DNA of 64,000 nt from DATDDB01 sp035260545 (GTDB lineage Bacteria; Pseudomonadota; Gammaproteobacteria; Burkholderiales; Gallionellaceae), in the NCBI GenBank assembly GCA_035260545.1, contig DATFUZ010000085.1, positions 14,510 to 78,509 on the forward strand, read 5' to 3'. Numbering within the stretch: position 1 is the stretch's first letter; every line of letters begins with the position of its first letter. Positions 24,966 through 33,284 of the stretch are shown piece by piece. Below the pieces are notes generated by a model, which had not been told where the DNA came from, did no database searches, and worked only from the letters and a program-made list of their open reading frames with translations. Position numbers and translations under genes: made by a program.

Positions 24966-26312
24966 TCAGGCAACGCGGCTGCCGCGCTTGAGGTCGGTGA
25001 TGTCGGCCAGCACCGACCGGCTCGCCGCGAAGCGGCCGTCAGGGCCGGGCACTGCGTTGGCGCTCAATAGCACAACCACGCCTGCGCCCCCCTCGTGTGC
25101 AATCTCCAGTTCGAGATTGCGTATCGTGCCGCCCTCTATCAGGCGCGCATAGCTTTCCTCGAATATCTTGCGGCTGCCGGGCGCGAGCAGGTCGGCAAAC
25201 TTCATCCTGCCTATGGCCTTTTCCCGCGCCACGCCGTGCCAAGTGAGTTCGGTGTCGTTGACCTGGATGAACACGCCATCCCGGTCGAGCGAGTGGAAGC
25301 CGCAGGGCGCGCTGTTATACATCTCCTCCAGCCGGTCGGCGTATTTCTGTATGGCGGTATTCGACCGCTTCAGCGCGAGGACCTCGGTAGACAGGTTGGC
25401 GTTGGCCGACTCGAGGACCGCGATCTTCTTTTCCAGTTGCGAGGTGCGCATCGTCACGATGTCGCCGACATAGTGGCGATGCAGGCGCAGTTCTTCCTCG
25501 ACCTGCTTCTCCTCCGTTATGTCTACCAGGATGCCCTGAAGAAACAGCGGCTCGCCGGCCTCGTTCCGCACCAGCGCCGCCTCATCCAGGAACCATCGTG
25601 CCTCATTGGCACGGTTTAGCAGGCGGTATTCGCAGCGCAGCGGCTTGCCCTCCGCACGCACGCGGTCCAGGGCTTCCGCGGCGCGCGCCTTGTCGTCCGG
25701 GTGAACATGGCTGCGGAGCGCGCCGATTTCGCTGATCCATTCCTCAGCCGAGTAGCCAAGCTGGCTCACCTGCGGGCTCACATAGAGCAGCTTGCCGGGC
25801 GTATCCAGGGACGCTGTGTAGGTGATCGCGGGAATCTGCTCCACAAGAAAGCGGTATTTCGCCTCCGCCTCTCCCATGCGGATTTCTATCTGCCTTTTTT
25901 CCGTATGCGCCCGGCGCTCGCGCATCACCCGCTCGATCACGGTGGGCAGTAGTTCCAGATACTGGCGGTTTGTGTCCTTGATCAGGTAATCCTGCGCGCC
26001 GCCTTTCACCGCCTCCACCGCGATGGACACATTGTCCGTGCCGGTCAGCATCATGACCGGCACGGTGATCTCGCCCAGGTCGTTGCGCAGTTCGGCCAGG
26101 AACTCCAGCCCGTTGAGATCCGGCAAATGATAGTCCAGCAGCACGCAGTCGGGCTGTTCGCTGTGCGCCATACGCAAGCCGTCACGCGCGGTTTCGGCTT
26201 CGGATACGACGAATTCGTAGTCGTGCTCCTCCTTCGAAAGGGCGCGGCGGCAGGCCATGCGATCCACCATATCGTCGTCAACAATCAGTATTCGGAGTCT
26301 CGGCTTTGTCAT
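24966..26312 (-). CDS. Receiver-PAS-coil-PAS signalling protein, no output domain
   Basis: The 448-aa soluble protein has an N-terminal receiver (acidic residues near 12-14, Asp60 in VLLDYHLPDLNG, Lys in DYLIKD). A PAS domain with PAC motif follows at about 150-275 (YTASLDTPGKLLYVSPQ, then LFLQGILVDITEE), then a coiled coil at 275-325 and a second PAS at about 330-440 ending in VLADITDLKR. No kinase, GGDEF, EAL or DNA-binding domain follows. The chain stops six residues after the second PAC motif, right beside the parE scar, so it may be truncated. It is the third gene of the kinase-receiver cassette. Confidence 0.88.
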   Translation of the reverse strand: MTKPRLRILIVDDDMVDRMACRRALSKEEHDYEFVVSEAETARDGLRMAHSEQPDCVLLDYHLPDLNGLEFLAELRNDLGEITVPVMMLTGTDNVSIAVEAVKGGAQDYLIKDTNRQYLELLPTVIERVMRERRAHTEKRQIEIRMGEAEAKYRFLVEQIPAITYTASLDTPGKLLYVSPQVSQLGYSAEEWISEIGALRSHVHPDDKARAAEALDRVRAEGKPLRCEYRLLNRANEARWFLDEAALVRNEAGEPLFLQGILVDITEEKQVEEELRLHRHYVGDIVTMRTSQLEKKIAVLESANANLSTEVLALKRSNTAIQKYADRLEEMYNSAPCGFHSLDRDGVFIQVNDTELTWHGVAREKAIGRMKFADLLAPGSRKIFEESYARLIEGGTIRNLELEIAHEGGAGVVVLLSANAVPGPDGRFAASRSVLADITDLKRGSRVA

Positions 26313-26367
26313 GATAGAGAGCCTCCTGTCGTCAGAGTCTGAAAAATGTCATCGGTGCAGAGCCATC

Positions 26368-26781
26368 TCATGGCATCTCGCTGATGGTCCAATAGGCGTC
26401 GATGGAGCGCATGACCTCGACAAATTGCCGGTAATCCACCGGCTTGGCCATGTATCCCGCGACGCCGAGGTCGAAACTGTTTACCTTGTCCTGCTGTTCT
26501 TCGGAGGTGGTCAGCACCACCACGGGTATGCGCTTCAGCGCGCCGTCGCGCTTGATCACGTGAAGGAATTCGATGCCGTTCATAACGGGCATGTTCAGGT
26601 CGAGCAGGATAATGCACGGCTTCTCGCTTTCCGAATCCTGGAGATAGCTCAGCGCATCCTCGCCGTTTTCCTTGTTCACCACCGGGTTCGTGACCCTGAT
26701 CTCTTTCAGGGCGCGCATCACCGTCATGATATCCACTCTGTCGTCCTCGACCAGCAGGATGGGTTTATTCGTGATTTTCAT
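26368..26781 (-). CDS. Single-domain response regulator (Rcp1-like)
   Basis: This is a 137-aa stand-alone receiver. The acidic cluster is VEDDRVD (residues 11-17), the phospho-acceptor is Asp61 (IILLDLNMPVMNG), the switch Thr lies in VVLTTSEEQQD and the Lys in GYMAKPVDY. Long loops and the NG-EDAL pattern are typical of Rcp1-type partners of phytochrome-class kinases. It overlaps the kinase gene by 17 nt, so the pair is translationally coupled. It probably relays phosphate to a downstream protein, for which the neighbouring receiver-PAS-PAS product is a candidate. Confidence 0.92.
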   Translation of the reverse strand: MKITNKPILLVEDDRVDIMTVMRALKEIRVTNPVVNKENGEDALSYLQDSESEKPCIILLDLNMPVMNGIEFLHVIKRDGALKRIPVVVLTTSEEQQDKVNSFDLGVAGYMAKPVDYRQFVEVMRSIDAYWTISEMP

Positions 26782-28150
26782 GCTTGCCTCCTTTGCCTGC
26801 AGCGGGGACTATCGGCGTGCGCGGAAGGGTGAAGTAGAACGTACTTCCCTCACCCACCGCCGACTCGAGCCACACGCGTCCGCCGTACATTTCCACGATT
26901 TTCTTCACCAGTGCCAAACCGACGCCGGAACTCTCCACGCGGTCACGCGGAGCCAAAGTCTGGAACAGCTGAAAGATCTTGTCAAAATGTTGTTGCCTGA
27001 TGCCGGGCCCGTTGTCGGCGACGCTGAACTTCCAGTGGTGGTGTCCCTCCGGGCCGCAGGCTATGTGAATCCTGCCCTCCGCCTTGTCCATGTACTTGAT
27101 CGCGTTTGAGATCAGGTTCTGGAACACCTGCTGGATGCGGGTCGGCTCGATCATCACCGTCGGCAAGGGATGGGCCACCGTGATCGCGATGTTTGCCGGC
27201 GGGGCAAGCATCGCAACCACCTTGTCGACCAGCTGGTTGAGGTCAACCGGAACGACGGCCTCCTTCACCCGGCCGACGCGCGAATAAAGCAGGATACCCT
27301 CGATCAGGCCGTCCATGCGGCGCACCCGGCTCATCAGCAGCCGCAAGTGCTCCTTGCCCTCCTCATCGAACTTGTCCGCATAGTCGGTGGAAATCCAGTC
27401 CGCCAGCGACCCGATCGCGCGCAGCGGCGCCTTGAGGTCATGGGACACCACATAGGCGAAGTTCCTGAGTTCCTCGTTCGCGCTCTCGACCTCGCGCATC
27501 AGCTCCTCGCGCTTCCTCTGCCCCGCCCGCCATACGACGACCAGCGACAATATCATGGCGAATCCGGCGTCGCCCGCCCACACCCAGCGCTGGAACATCG
27601 CCACCTTCGCGTCGTCATCCCTGGTATCGAGGATGACGCTGGCGGCTCCGTTCACGCTGCCATCCTTTACGTGGTGGCAGGAAAGGCAGTCGGTGCCGCG
27701 AAAATCCTTGCTCACGACAAAAGGAATGACCGCCCGGAACCCGTGGTCGGGATTTCCCCAATCGATCTTTGAGTAGACCGGGGATTTCGTGTCCATGGCC
27801 TTGAGGTCCCACGCATCCTTCGGTTGCTCCGACGGCAGCCCCGGGCCGAACTGGTCCTGCACCTGCTTGGCCCGAATGATGCGCAGACCGATGACGCCTT
27901 CGGAATCCTTCATCTTGCGCACCATCAACTCACGGTTTTCCGGCTTGCTGATCTGCCCGGTCACCATCAGCATATTCATGCCGTTGATCAGCCCGTCAGC
28001 AACTTCCGAGGCGCGCCGCTTCAGGTCCTTTTCGATCTGCGACTTGAAGTAGCCCACAATGATCTGCTGCGAAAGGAGCACGACCACAACCAGAAGGCCC
28101 GCGGCAATGGCGGGCTCCCTCCACTTCGTCCACCTGCTTTCGAATTCCAC
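26765..28150 (-). CDS. Histidine kinase with periplasmic haem-c sensor domain
   Basis: The 461-aa protein has TM1 at about residues 13-34 and a periplasmic domain (35-185) of the DUF3365/Tll0287-like type ending in the c-type haem site Cys155-Leu-Ser-Cys158-His159-His160. TM2 is at about 188-207. HisKA holds His237 (FAYVVSHDLKAPLRAI) and HATPase carries NLISNAIKYM, DNGPGI and SSGVGLALVKKIVEMYGG. The kinase half is of the phytochrome class. Haem in the periplasm suggests sensing of redox state, NO, CO or O2. It is the first gene of a three-gene cassette read away from parE. Confidence 0.93.
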   Translation of the reverse strand: MEFESRWTKWREPAIAAGLLVVVVLLSQQIIVGYFKSQIEKDLKRRASEVADGLINGMNMLMVTGQISKPENRELMVRKMKDSEGVIGLRIIRAKQVQDQFGPGLPSEQPKDAWDLKAMDTKSPVYSKIDWGNPDHGFRAVIPFVVSKDFRGTDCLSCHHVKDGSVNGAASVILDTRDDDAKVAMFQRWVWAGDAGFAMILSLVVVWRAGQRKREELMREVESANEELRNFAYVVSHDLKAPLRAIGSLADWISTDYADKFDEEGKEHLRLLMSRVRRMDGLIEGILLYSRVGRVKEAVVPVDLNQLVDKVVAMLAPPANIAITVAHPLPTVMIEPTRIQQVFQNLISNAIKYMDKAEGRIHIACGPEGHHHWKFSVADNGPGIRQQHFDKIFQLFQTLAPRDRVESSGVGLALVKKIVEMYGGRVWLESAVGEGSTFYFTLPRTPIVPAAGKGGKHENHE

Positions 28151-28519
28151 TGTGGTCTAGACTCCTGTCCCTGGACTTGAGATCATTTCGCCGCCCCGAT
28201 ACCCGGGATACGGCGTCGCCGACCCGGCGAGCCCCTGTGGCGGCGGCAAGCGCCGCCGCCGCTGGTATCAATTCATCAGCATAGGTCCCACCGCCCCCAA
28301 GGCCGGAAACTGGCGACGGCAGCGCCGTTTTGTCTCATTATATCCCTCAGCGCCGGGTCGCAGGAAATACCCCGCCGCGGCGGCGCCGCGCCGATACTCA
28401 ATTAACATATTGATTAATGGCAATTAAATCCATTATTTCGGTTTTTGGCCCGCTCTCCGGTAAAATACGGCGCGTTTTGACACGCGACATCACAAACGGG
28501 GCGAGATACGACAGCAAGC
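28151..28519. promoter_or_regulatory. Divergent control region between the haem kinase and parE
   Basis: These 369 bases separate divergent genes. The right part (28399-28440) is strikingly AT-rich for this genome (ATTAACATATTGATTAATGGCAATTAAAT). TTGACA at 28477-28482 and TAAAAT at 28461-28466 are possible promoter elements for parE. No gene is evident. The part from 28443 to the parE start is the segment duplicated at 24818-24896. Confidence 0.5.
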
Positions 28520-30478
28520 ATGGCTACATATAACGAACAGAGTTTTAAGGTACTGCGGGGGCTGGAGCCGGTGCGGCAGCGCCCCGGCATGTATACCAAC
28601 CTCGAGTCGCCCAACCACATCATCGCCGAGGTGGTGGATAACGCCTGCGACGAGGCGCTGGCGGGCTATGCCACCAACATCTACGTCACCGCGCACAAGG
28701 ACGGCTCGGTTTCCGTGGCCGACAATGGGCGCGGCATCCCGGTGGGCATCCATCCCGAGGAAAAGCGCTCAGTGGTGGAAGTGGCCTTCACCGTGCTGCA
28801 TTCCGGCGGCAAATTCGAGAAAGAAAAGGGCGGCGCCTACCAGTTCGCCGGCGGCCTGCACGGCGTGGGCGTGGCGGTGACCAATGCGCTGTCGAAGCAG
28901 ATCGAGGTCTCGGTGTTCCGCGACGGCGCACGCCACGAGGTCCGCTTCGTCAACGGCGAGGCCGAAAAACCCCTGGCGAAGAAGGAGGCCTGCGCCAAGA
29001 ACCAGACCGGCACCATGGTGCGCGCCTGGCCCAACCCCAAGTATTTCGACAGCCCCAATGTAAACCTGGCGCAACTGGAGCTCTCGCTGCGCTCCAAGGC
29101 GGTACTGCTGCCCGGCGTGACCATCGCGCTGCACGTCGAAAAGACCGACGAAACCAGGTCCTGGACCTATCCCGATGGCCTGCGCGGCTACCTCGCGGAA
29201 TCGCTCTCGGAATTCGAACTGGCCACGCCCATCCTGTTCCAGGAAAAATACGCCAAGAAGGACGACAACAGCGGCTTCGCCGACGGCGAGGGTGCCTCCT
29301 GGGCGCTGGTGTGGTCGGAAGAAGGCAATGTGGTCCGCGAATCCTACGTCAACCTCATCCCCACCCCCTCCGGCGGCACCCACGAAGCCGGCCTGCGCGA
29401 CGGCGTATTCAACTCCGTGAAGAGCTTCGCCGAGATTCACGGCCTGCTGCCCAAGGGGGTGAAGCTGGTGCCCGAGGATGCTTTCTCGCGCTTGTCCTTC
29501 GTGCTCTCGTCCAAGGTGCTGGACCCGCAGTTCCAGGGCCAGACCAAGGAGAAGCTGGTGTCGCGCGAAGCGCTGCGCCTGGTCTCCTCCATGCTCAAGG
29601 ATCCGCTGGACCTGTGGCTGAACGAGCACATCGACGCCGGCAAGCGCATCGTGGAGCTGGCAGTGCAGCAGGCGCAGGCACGTTTGCGCTCGGCGCAGAA
29701 GGTGGAGAAGAAGAAAGGCTCCAGCGTGGCGGTGCTGCCGGGCAAGCTCACCGACTGCAGCTCGTCGGACTCCACCCGCACCGAACTGTTCCTGGTGGAA
29801 GGAGACTCCGCCGGCGGCTCGGCCAAGCAGGGCCGCAACAAGGAATTCCAGGCCGTGCTGCCTCTGCGCGGCAAGGTGCTGAACACCTTCGAGGTGGACC
29901 GCGACCGCCTGTTCGCCAACAACGAGATCCACGACATCGCCGTAGCCATCGGCGTGGACCCGCACGCGCCCACGGACGAGGTGGATCTGTCCGGCCTGCG
30001 CTACAACGCCATCCTCATCATGGCCGATGCCGACGTGGACGGCGCACACATCTCCACCCTGCTGCTCACCCTGTTCTACCGCCATTTCTACCGTGTGGTT
30101 GAAGCCGGCAAGGTGTACATCGCGCAGCCGCCGCTGTTCCGCGTGGACGTGCCCGCCGTGGGCAAGCGCCCGGCGCACAAGATCTACACCCTGAACGAGG
30201 CCGAACTCAACGCCACCATAGACCGCCTGCGCAAGGAAAAGGTGCGTGAAGGCAGCTGGACCATCTCCCGCTTCAAGGGCCTGGGCGAGATGAACCCGGA
30301 ACAACTGTGGGAGACCACGCTCAACCCGGACACGCGCCGCGCGCTGTGCGTGCGCGTGGACGCCTCGAACTACGACGAGACCATGGTCATCTTCAACATG
30401 CTCATGGGCAAACAGGAGTCGGGAACGCGGCGGGCGTGGCTCGAATATCACGGCAACGAGGTTACCGCCGACATATGA
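28520..30478 (+). CDS. parE: DNA topoisomerase IV subunit B
   Basis: ParE is the ATPase subunit of topoisomerase IV, which decatenates daughter chromosomes. The 652-aa protein has the GHKL ATPase fold (VVDNACDEAL, DNGRGIPVG, GGLHGVGVAVTNALS), the transducer domain (Lys in QTKEKL), and the TOPRIM domain with EGDSAGGSAKQGR and the metal-binding MADADVDGAHI. It ends with the short TOPRIM-C region of ParE. Its length and the adjacent parC separate it from GyrB (about 800 aa). The first codons and promoter have a decayed double at 24818-24964. Confidence 0.96.
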   Translation: MATYNEQSFKVLRGLEPVRQRPGMYTNLESPNHIIAEVVDNACDEALAGYATNIYVTAHKDGSVSVADNGRGIPVGIHPEEKRSVVEVAFTVLHSGGKFEKEKGGAYQFAGGLHGVGVAVTNALSKQIEVSVFRDGARHEVRFVNGEAEKPLAKKEACAKNQTGTMVRAWPNPKYFDSPNVNLAQLELSLRSKAVLLPGVTIALHVEKTDETRSWTYPDGLRGYLAESLSEFELATPILFQEKYAKKDDNSGFADGEGASWALVWSEEGNVVRESYVNLIPTPSGGTHEAGLRDGVFNSVKSFAEIHGLLPKGVKLVPEDAFSRLSFVLSSKVLDPQFQGQTKEKLVSREALRLVSSMLKDPLDLWLNEHIDAGKRIVELAVQQAQARLRSAQKVEKKKGSSVAVLPGKLTDCSSSDSTRTELFLVEGDSAGGSAKQGRNKEFQAVLPLRGKVLNTFEVDRDRLFANNEIHDIAVAIGVDPHAPTDEVDLSGLRYNAILIMADADVDGAHISTLLLTLFYRHFYRVVEAGKVYIAQPPLFRVDVPAVGKRPAHKIYTLNEAELNATIDRLRKEKVREGSWTISRFKGLGEMNPEQLWETTLNPDTRRALCVRVDASNYDETMVIFNMLMGKQESGTRRAWLEYHGNEVTADI

Positions 30479-30479
30479 A

Positions 30480-30606
30480 AGCTGCTGCGGTGGCCGTCTG
30501 CGGCGTTACTCGGTGCTCGGCATCCGGGGCCGCGAAGCGGCAGACTGCATGTACATTGCGGTGCCTGCGCGCCGTGCGCCTTGCACCCGGCCATCCTCGC
30601 GACGCT
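30480..30606 (-). repeat. Interspersed hairpin repeat, copy C (long subtype)
   Basis: This is the reverse complement of the family sequence. It carries the same long apical mini-hairpin (GCCGC-TTC-GCGGC) as copy A, with CAGTCTGCCGCTTCGCGGCC shared between the two. It begins 1 nt after the parE stop codon and separates parE from parC. It is the only copy lying between genes on the same strand, and it lacks a clear terminal T-run next to the parE stop. Confidence 0.78.
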
Positions 30607-30651
30607 TTCTGCGCGCGGGCTTGGAATTAGGACATTAAGACAATTCAAAAT

Positions 30652-33003
30652 ATGGCTACGAAAAAAACACCCGCCCCCAGGGGAAAACAGAAATCCGAGC
30701 AGAGCGGCGCCGCGCCGACCTTCGGGCCGCTGCCGCCGCTGCCGGAGGGCGACGAGGTCGCGATCGGCGATTACGCGGAGCGCGCCTATCTCGAATACGC
30801 CGTCTCAGTCGTAAAAGGCCGCGCCCTGCCCGAGGTAGGCGACGGCCAGAAGCCGGTGCAGCGCCGCATCCTCTACACCATGCGCCAGATGGGCCTGAGC
30901 GCGGGCAACAAGCACGTGAAGTCGGCGCGCGTCGTCGGCGATGTGCTGGGTAAATACCACCCGCACGGCGACGCTTCGGCCTATGACGCCATGGTGCGCC
31001 TGGCGCAGGATTTCTCCATGCGCTATCCGCTGGTGGACGGCCAGGGCAACTTCGGCAGCCGCGACGGCGACAACGCCGCGGCGATGCGCTACACCGAGGC
31101 GCGCCTGACCCCGCTGGCCGACCTGCTGCTGTCCGAACTGGACATGGGCACGGTGGACTTCATCCCCAACTACGACGGCACGCTGCAGGAGCCGGCCATG
31201 CTGCCCGCGCGCCTGCCGATGGCGCTGCTCAACGGCGCCTCCGGCATTGCCGTGGGCATGGCGACGGAGATCCCCTCCCATAACCTGCGCGAGGTGGCCA
31301 AGGCCGCGGCCGCATTGGCGAAGAACCCCAACCTCAAGGACGACAAGCTGCTGTCCTACATCCACGGCCCCGATTTCCCCGGTGGCGGGCAGATCATCTC
31401 CTCCGCCGCCGACATCCGCGAGGCCTATGTCAGCGGGCGCGGCTCGCTCAAGATGCGTGCGCGCTGGAACATCGAGCAGCTCGCGCGTGGCCAGTGGCAG
31501 GTGGTGGTGTATGAATTCCCGCACGGCGTCTCGGCGCAGAAGGTGCTGGAGGAGATAGACGAACTCACCAATCCGAAAGTCAAAGCCGGCAAGAAGTCCG
31601 TCAGCCAGGAACAGTTGCGCGACAAACAGCTCATCCTGTCGGTGCTGGACGGCGTGGCCGACGAATCGGACAAGACCCAGAAAGTGCGCCTGGTGCTGCA
31701 GCCCAAGACCTCGCGCCAGAACCCGGACGAGATGATGGCGGTGCTGCTTGCGCACACCAGCCTGCAAAGCTCGGCCCCGGTGAACCTCACCATGATAGGC
31801 CTGGACGGACGGCCGCAGCAGAAATCGCTGGTGCAGGTGCTGCACGAGTGGGTGAATTTCCGCCTGCACACGGTGACCCGGCGCAGCCAGCACCGCCTGG
31901 AGCAGGTGAACGACCGCCTGCACATCCTCGACGGACGCATGATCGTCTTCCTCAACATCGACAAGGTGATTCAGGTCATCCGCAACTCGGACGCGCCCAA
32001 GGAAGACCTGATGAAGCAGTTCAAGCTCAGCGAGCGCCAGGCCGAGGACATCCTGGAAATCCGCCTGCGCCAGCTGGCCCGCCTGGAAGGCATCCGCATC
32101 GAGCGCGAGATCAAGGAACTGAAGGCGGAAGCCAAGGAACTGCAAAGAGTATTGGGCAGCGAAGAAGCGATGCGCGAACTGGTCACCGGCGAGATCGAGG
32201 CCGACGCCAAGACCTACGGCGACGAGCGCCGCACCCTGATCGAGGAAGCTGAAGTCACCAGAATCGTCGCGCCCGTCTCCGACGAGCCGGTTACCGTGTT
32301 CATCTCCGAGCGCTTCTGGGTGCGCACGCGCCAGGGCCACGGCGTGGATGCGACGGCCATTGCCTTCAAGGACGGCGACAGCGTGGCCGCGGTCTATGAG
32401 GTCCGCACCACCGACCAGTGCATCGTGCTATGCAGCAACGGCCGCGCCTGCAGTATCCCGGTCTCCAGCCTGCCCTCGGGCCGCGGCGACGGCGCGCCGC
32501 TGGCCACCTTCATCGAACTCGCGCCCGGCGCGCGCATTTCCCAGGCCATCTGCGGCAAGGTCGATACCCCGCTGCTGCTCGCGACCGCCGCCGGTTACGG
32601 CTTCACCTGCACCCTGGGCGACATGGTGGGCCGCACCAAGGCCGGCAAGCAGTTCATCTCGGTGAAGGAAGAGGCGATATTGCCGCCGTCCGTGATCAGC
32701 GCGCCCGACAGCGCCGTGGTGGCCGCGCTTTCGAAGAGCGGCAAGCTGCTGCTGTTCATGCTGGCCGATCTCAAGGCGCTCTCTGGCGGCGGCAAGGGCA
32801 TGATGCTGATGGACCTCAAGGCAGGCGACGAACTGGCGGGCTGCCGCGTCCTCACCGACCCCAGCCTCACCCTGATCGGCATGGCCGGCTCCAAACCCAG
32901 GGAACTGGTGCTGGAAGGCAAGGAACTGCAATACTACTTCGCGGGCCGCGCCCGCTCGGGCAAGCCGGTGGACACCAAGCTCAAGTCACTGACGCTGCCG
33001 TAA
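30652..33003 (+). CDS. parC: DNA topoisomerase IV subunit A
   Basis: ParC is the DNA-breaking and rejoining subunit, 783 aa. After a basic, Pro-rich N-terminus comes the breakage-reunion domain with VGDVLGKYHPHGDASAYDAMV (quinolone-determining region), GNFGSRDGDNAAAMRYTEARL (catalytic Tyr) and FIPNYDGT. A coiled coil with ILEIRLRQLARLEG follows, then a C-terminal beta-pinwheel with degenerate GxxxKR-type repeats (GRTKAGKQFISVKE, SGGGKGMMLMDLK). It ends in DTKLKSLTLP. The last 17 codons have a decayed double at 38446-38497. Confidence 0.96.
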   Translation: MATKKTPAPRGKQKSEQSGAAPTFGPLPPLPEGDEVAIGDYAERAYLEYAVSVVKGRALPEVGDGQKPVQRRILYTMRQMGLSAGNKHVKSARVVGDVLGKYHPHGDASAYDAMVRLAQDFSMRYPLVDGQGNFGSRDGDNAAAMRYTEARLTPLADLLLSELDMGTVDFIPNYDGTLQEPAMLPARLPMALLNGASGIAVGMATEIPSHNLREVAKAAAALAKNPNLKDDKLLSYIHGPDFPGGGQIISSAADIREAYVSGRGSLKMRARWNIEQLARGQWQVVVYEFPHGVSAQKVLEEIDELTNPKVKAGKKSVSQEQLRDKQLILSVLDGVADESDKTQKVRLVLQPKTSRQNPDEMMAVLLAHTSLQSSAPVNLTMIGLDGRPQQKSLVQVLHEWVNFRLHTVTRRSQHRLEQVNDRLHILDGRMIVFLNIDKVIQVIRNSDAPKEDLMKQFKLSERQAEDILEIRLRQLARLEGIRIEREIKELKAEAKELQRVLGSEEAMRELVTGEIEADAKTYGDERRTLIEEAEVTRIVAPVSDEPVTVFISERFWVRTRQGHGVDATAIAFKDGDSVAAVYEVRTTDQCIVLCSNGRACSIPVSSLPSGRGDGAPLATFIELAPGARISQAICGKVDTPLLLATAAGYGFTCTLGDMVGRTKAGKQFISVKEEAILPPSVISAPDSAVVAALSKSGKLLLFMLADLKALSGGGKGMMLMDLKAGDELAGCRVLTDPSLTLIGMAGSKPRELVLEGKELQYYFAGRARSGKPVDTKLKSLTLP

Positions 33004-33007
33004 GAAA

Positions 33008-33047
33008 GCCCGCATGCGGGAGGGAGACCTCCCTCCTGCGTGCGGGC
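33008..33047 (+). terminator. Long hairpin after parC
   Basis: An 18-bp stem (33008-33025 with 33030-33047) containing only two non-Watson-Crick positions closes on the tetraloop GACC, 4 nt after the parC stop. No T-run follows (AATTGCAG), so it may act with Rho or protect the mRNA end. It also separates parC from the converging minus-strand operon. Confidence 0.6.
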
Positions 33048-33059
33048 AATTGCAGTAGA

Positions 33060-33284
33060 TTACAGCACCTCCCAACGTCCGAGAATAAAGATGGAATCTA
33101 TCCTGCGCCCCCAGCCGCGAATGCGGTGACCTGCCAGACCACGCAGCGTGTCATCCCGGAAAGGATTGCCTTCTTCGCGCCTCAACAGGAAATCTCCTTC
33201 CGGCGTGCGCAGCATCACCGCCTCGTGCTCGCTCTTGGAGCCCGGCGCATAGAGCGTCAGGAATACCTCGCCTTCCACGATCAT
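33060..33284 (-). CDS. Small protein partner of the C25-like peptidase
   Basis: The 74-aa product is predicted mainly beta-stranded (MIVEGEVFLTLYAPGS, HEAVMLRTPEGDFLLRREEGNPF) with a basic middle (LAGHRIRGWGRR). It could be a small barrel or OB-like fold. There is no signal peptide or TM segment. The ATG overlaps the peptidase stop by 4 nt (ATGA), so the two are translationally coupled. I do not recognise the family. A role as inhibitor, cofactor or specificity subunit of the peptidase is inference from the overlap alone. Confidence 0.72.
   Translation of the reverse strand: MIVEGEVFLTLYAPGSKSEHEAVMLRTPEGDFLLRREEGNPFRDDTLRGLAGHRIRGWGRRIDSIFILGRWEVL

Noticed and set aside
28520..33003. GyrB/GyrA as alternative identity of the topoisomerase genes
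   Set aside because: The 652-aa B subunit is too short for GyrB, the two genes are adjacent, and the A subunit has a degenerate C-terminal pinwheel as in ParC.
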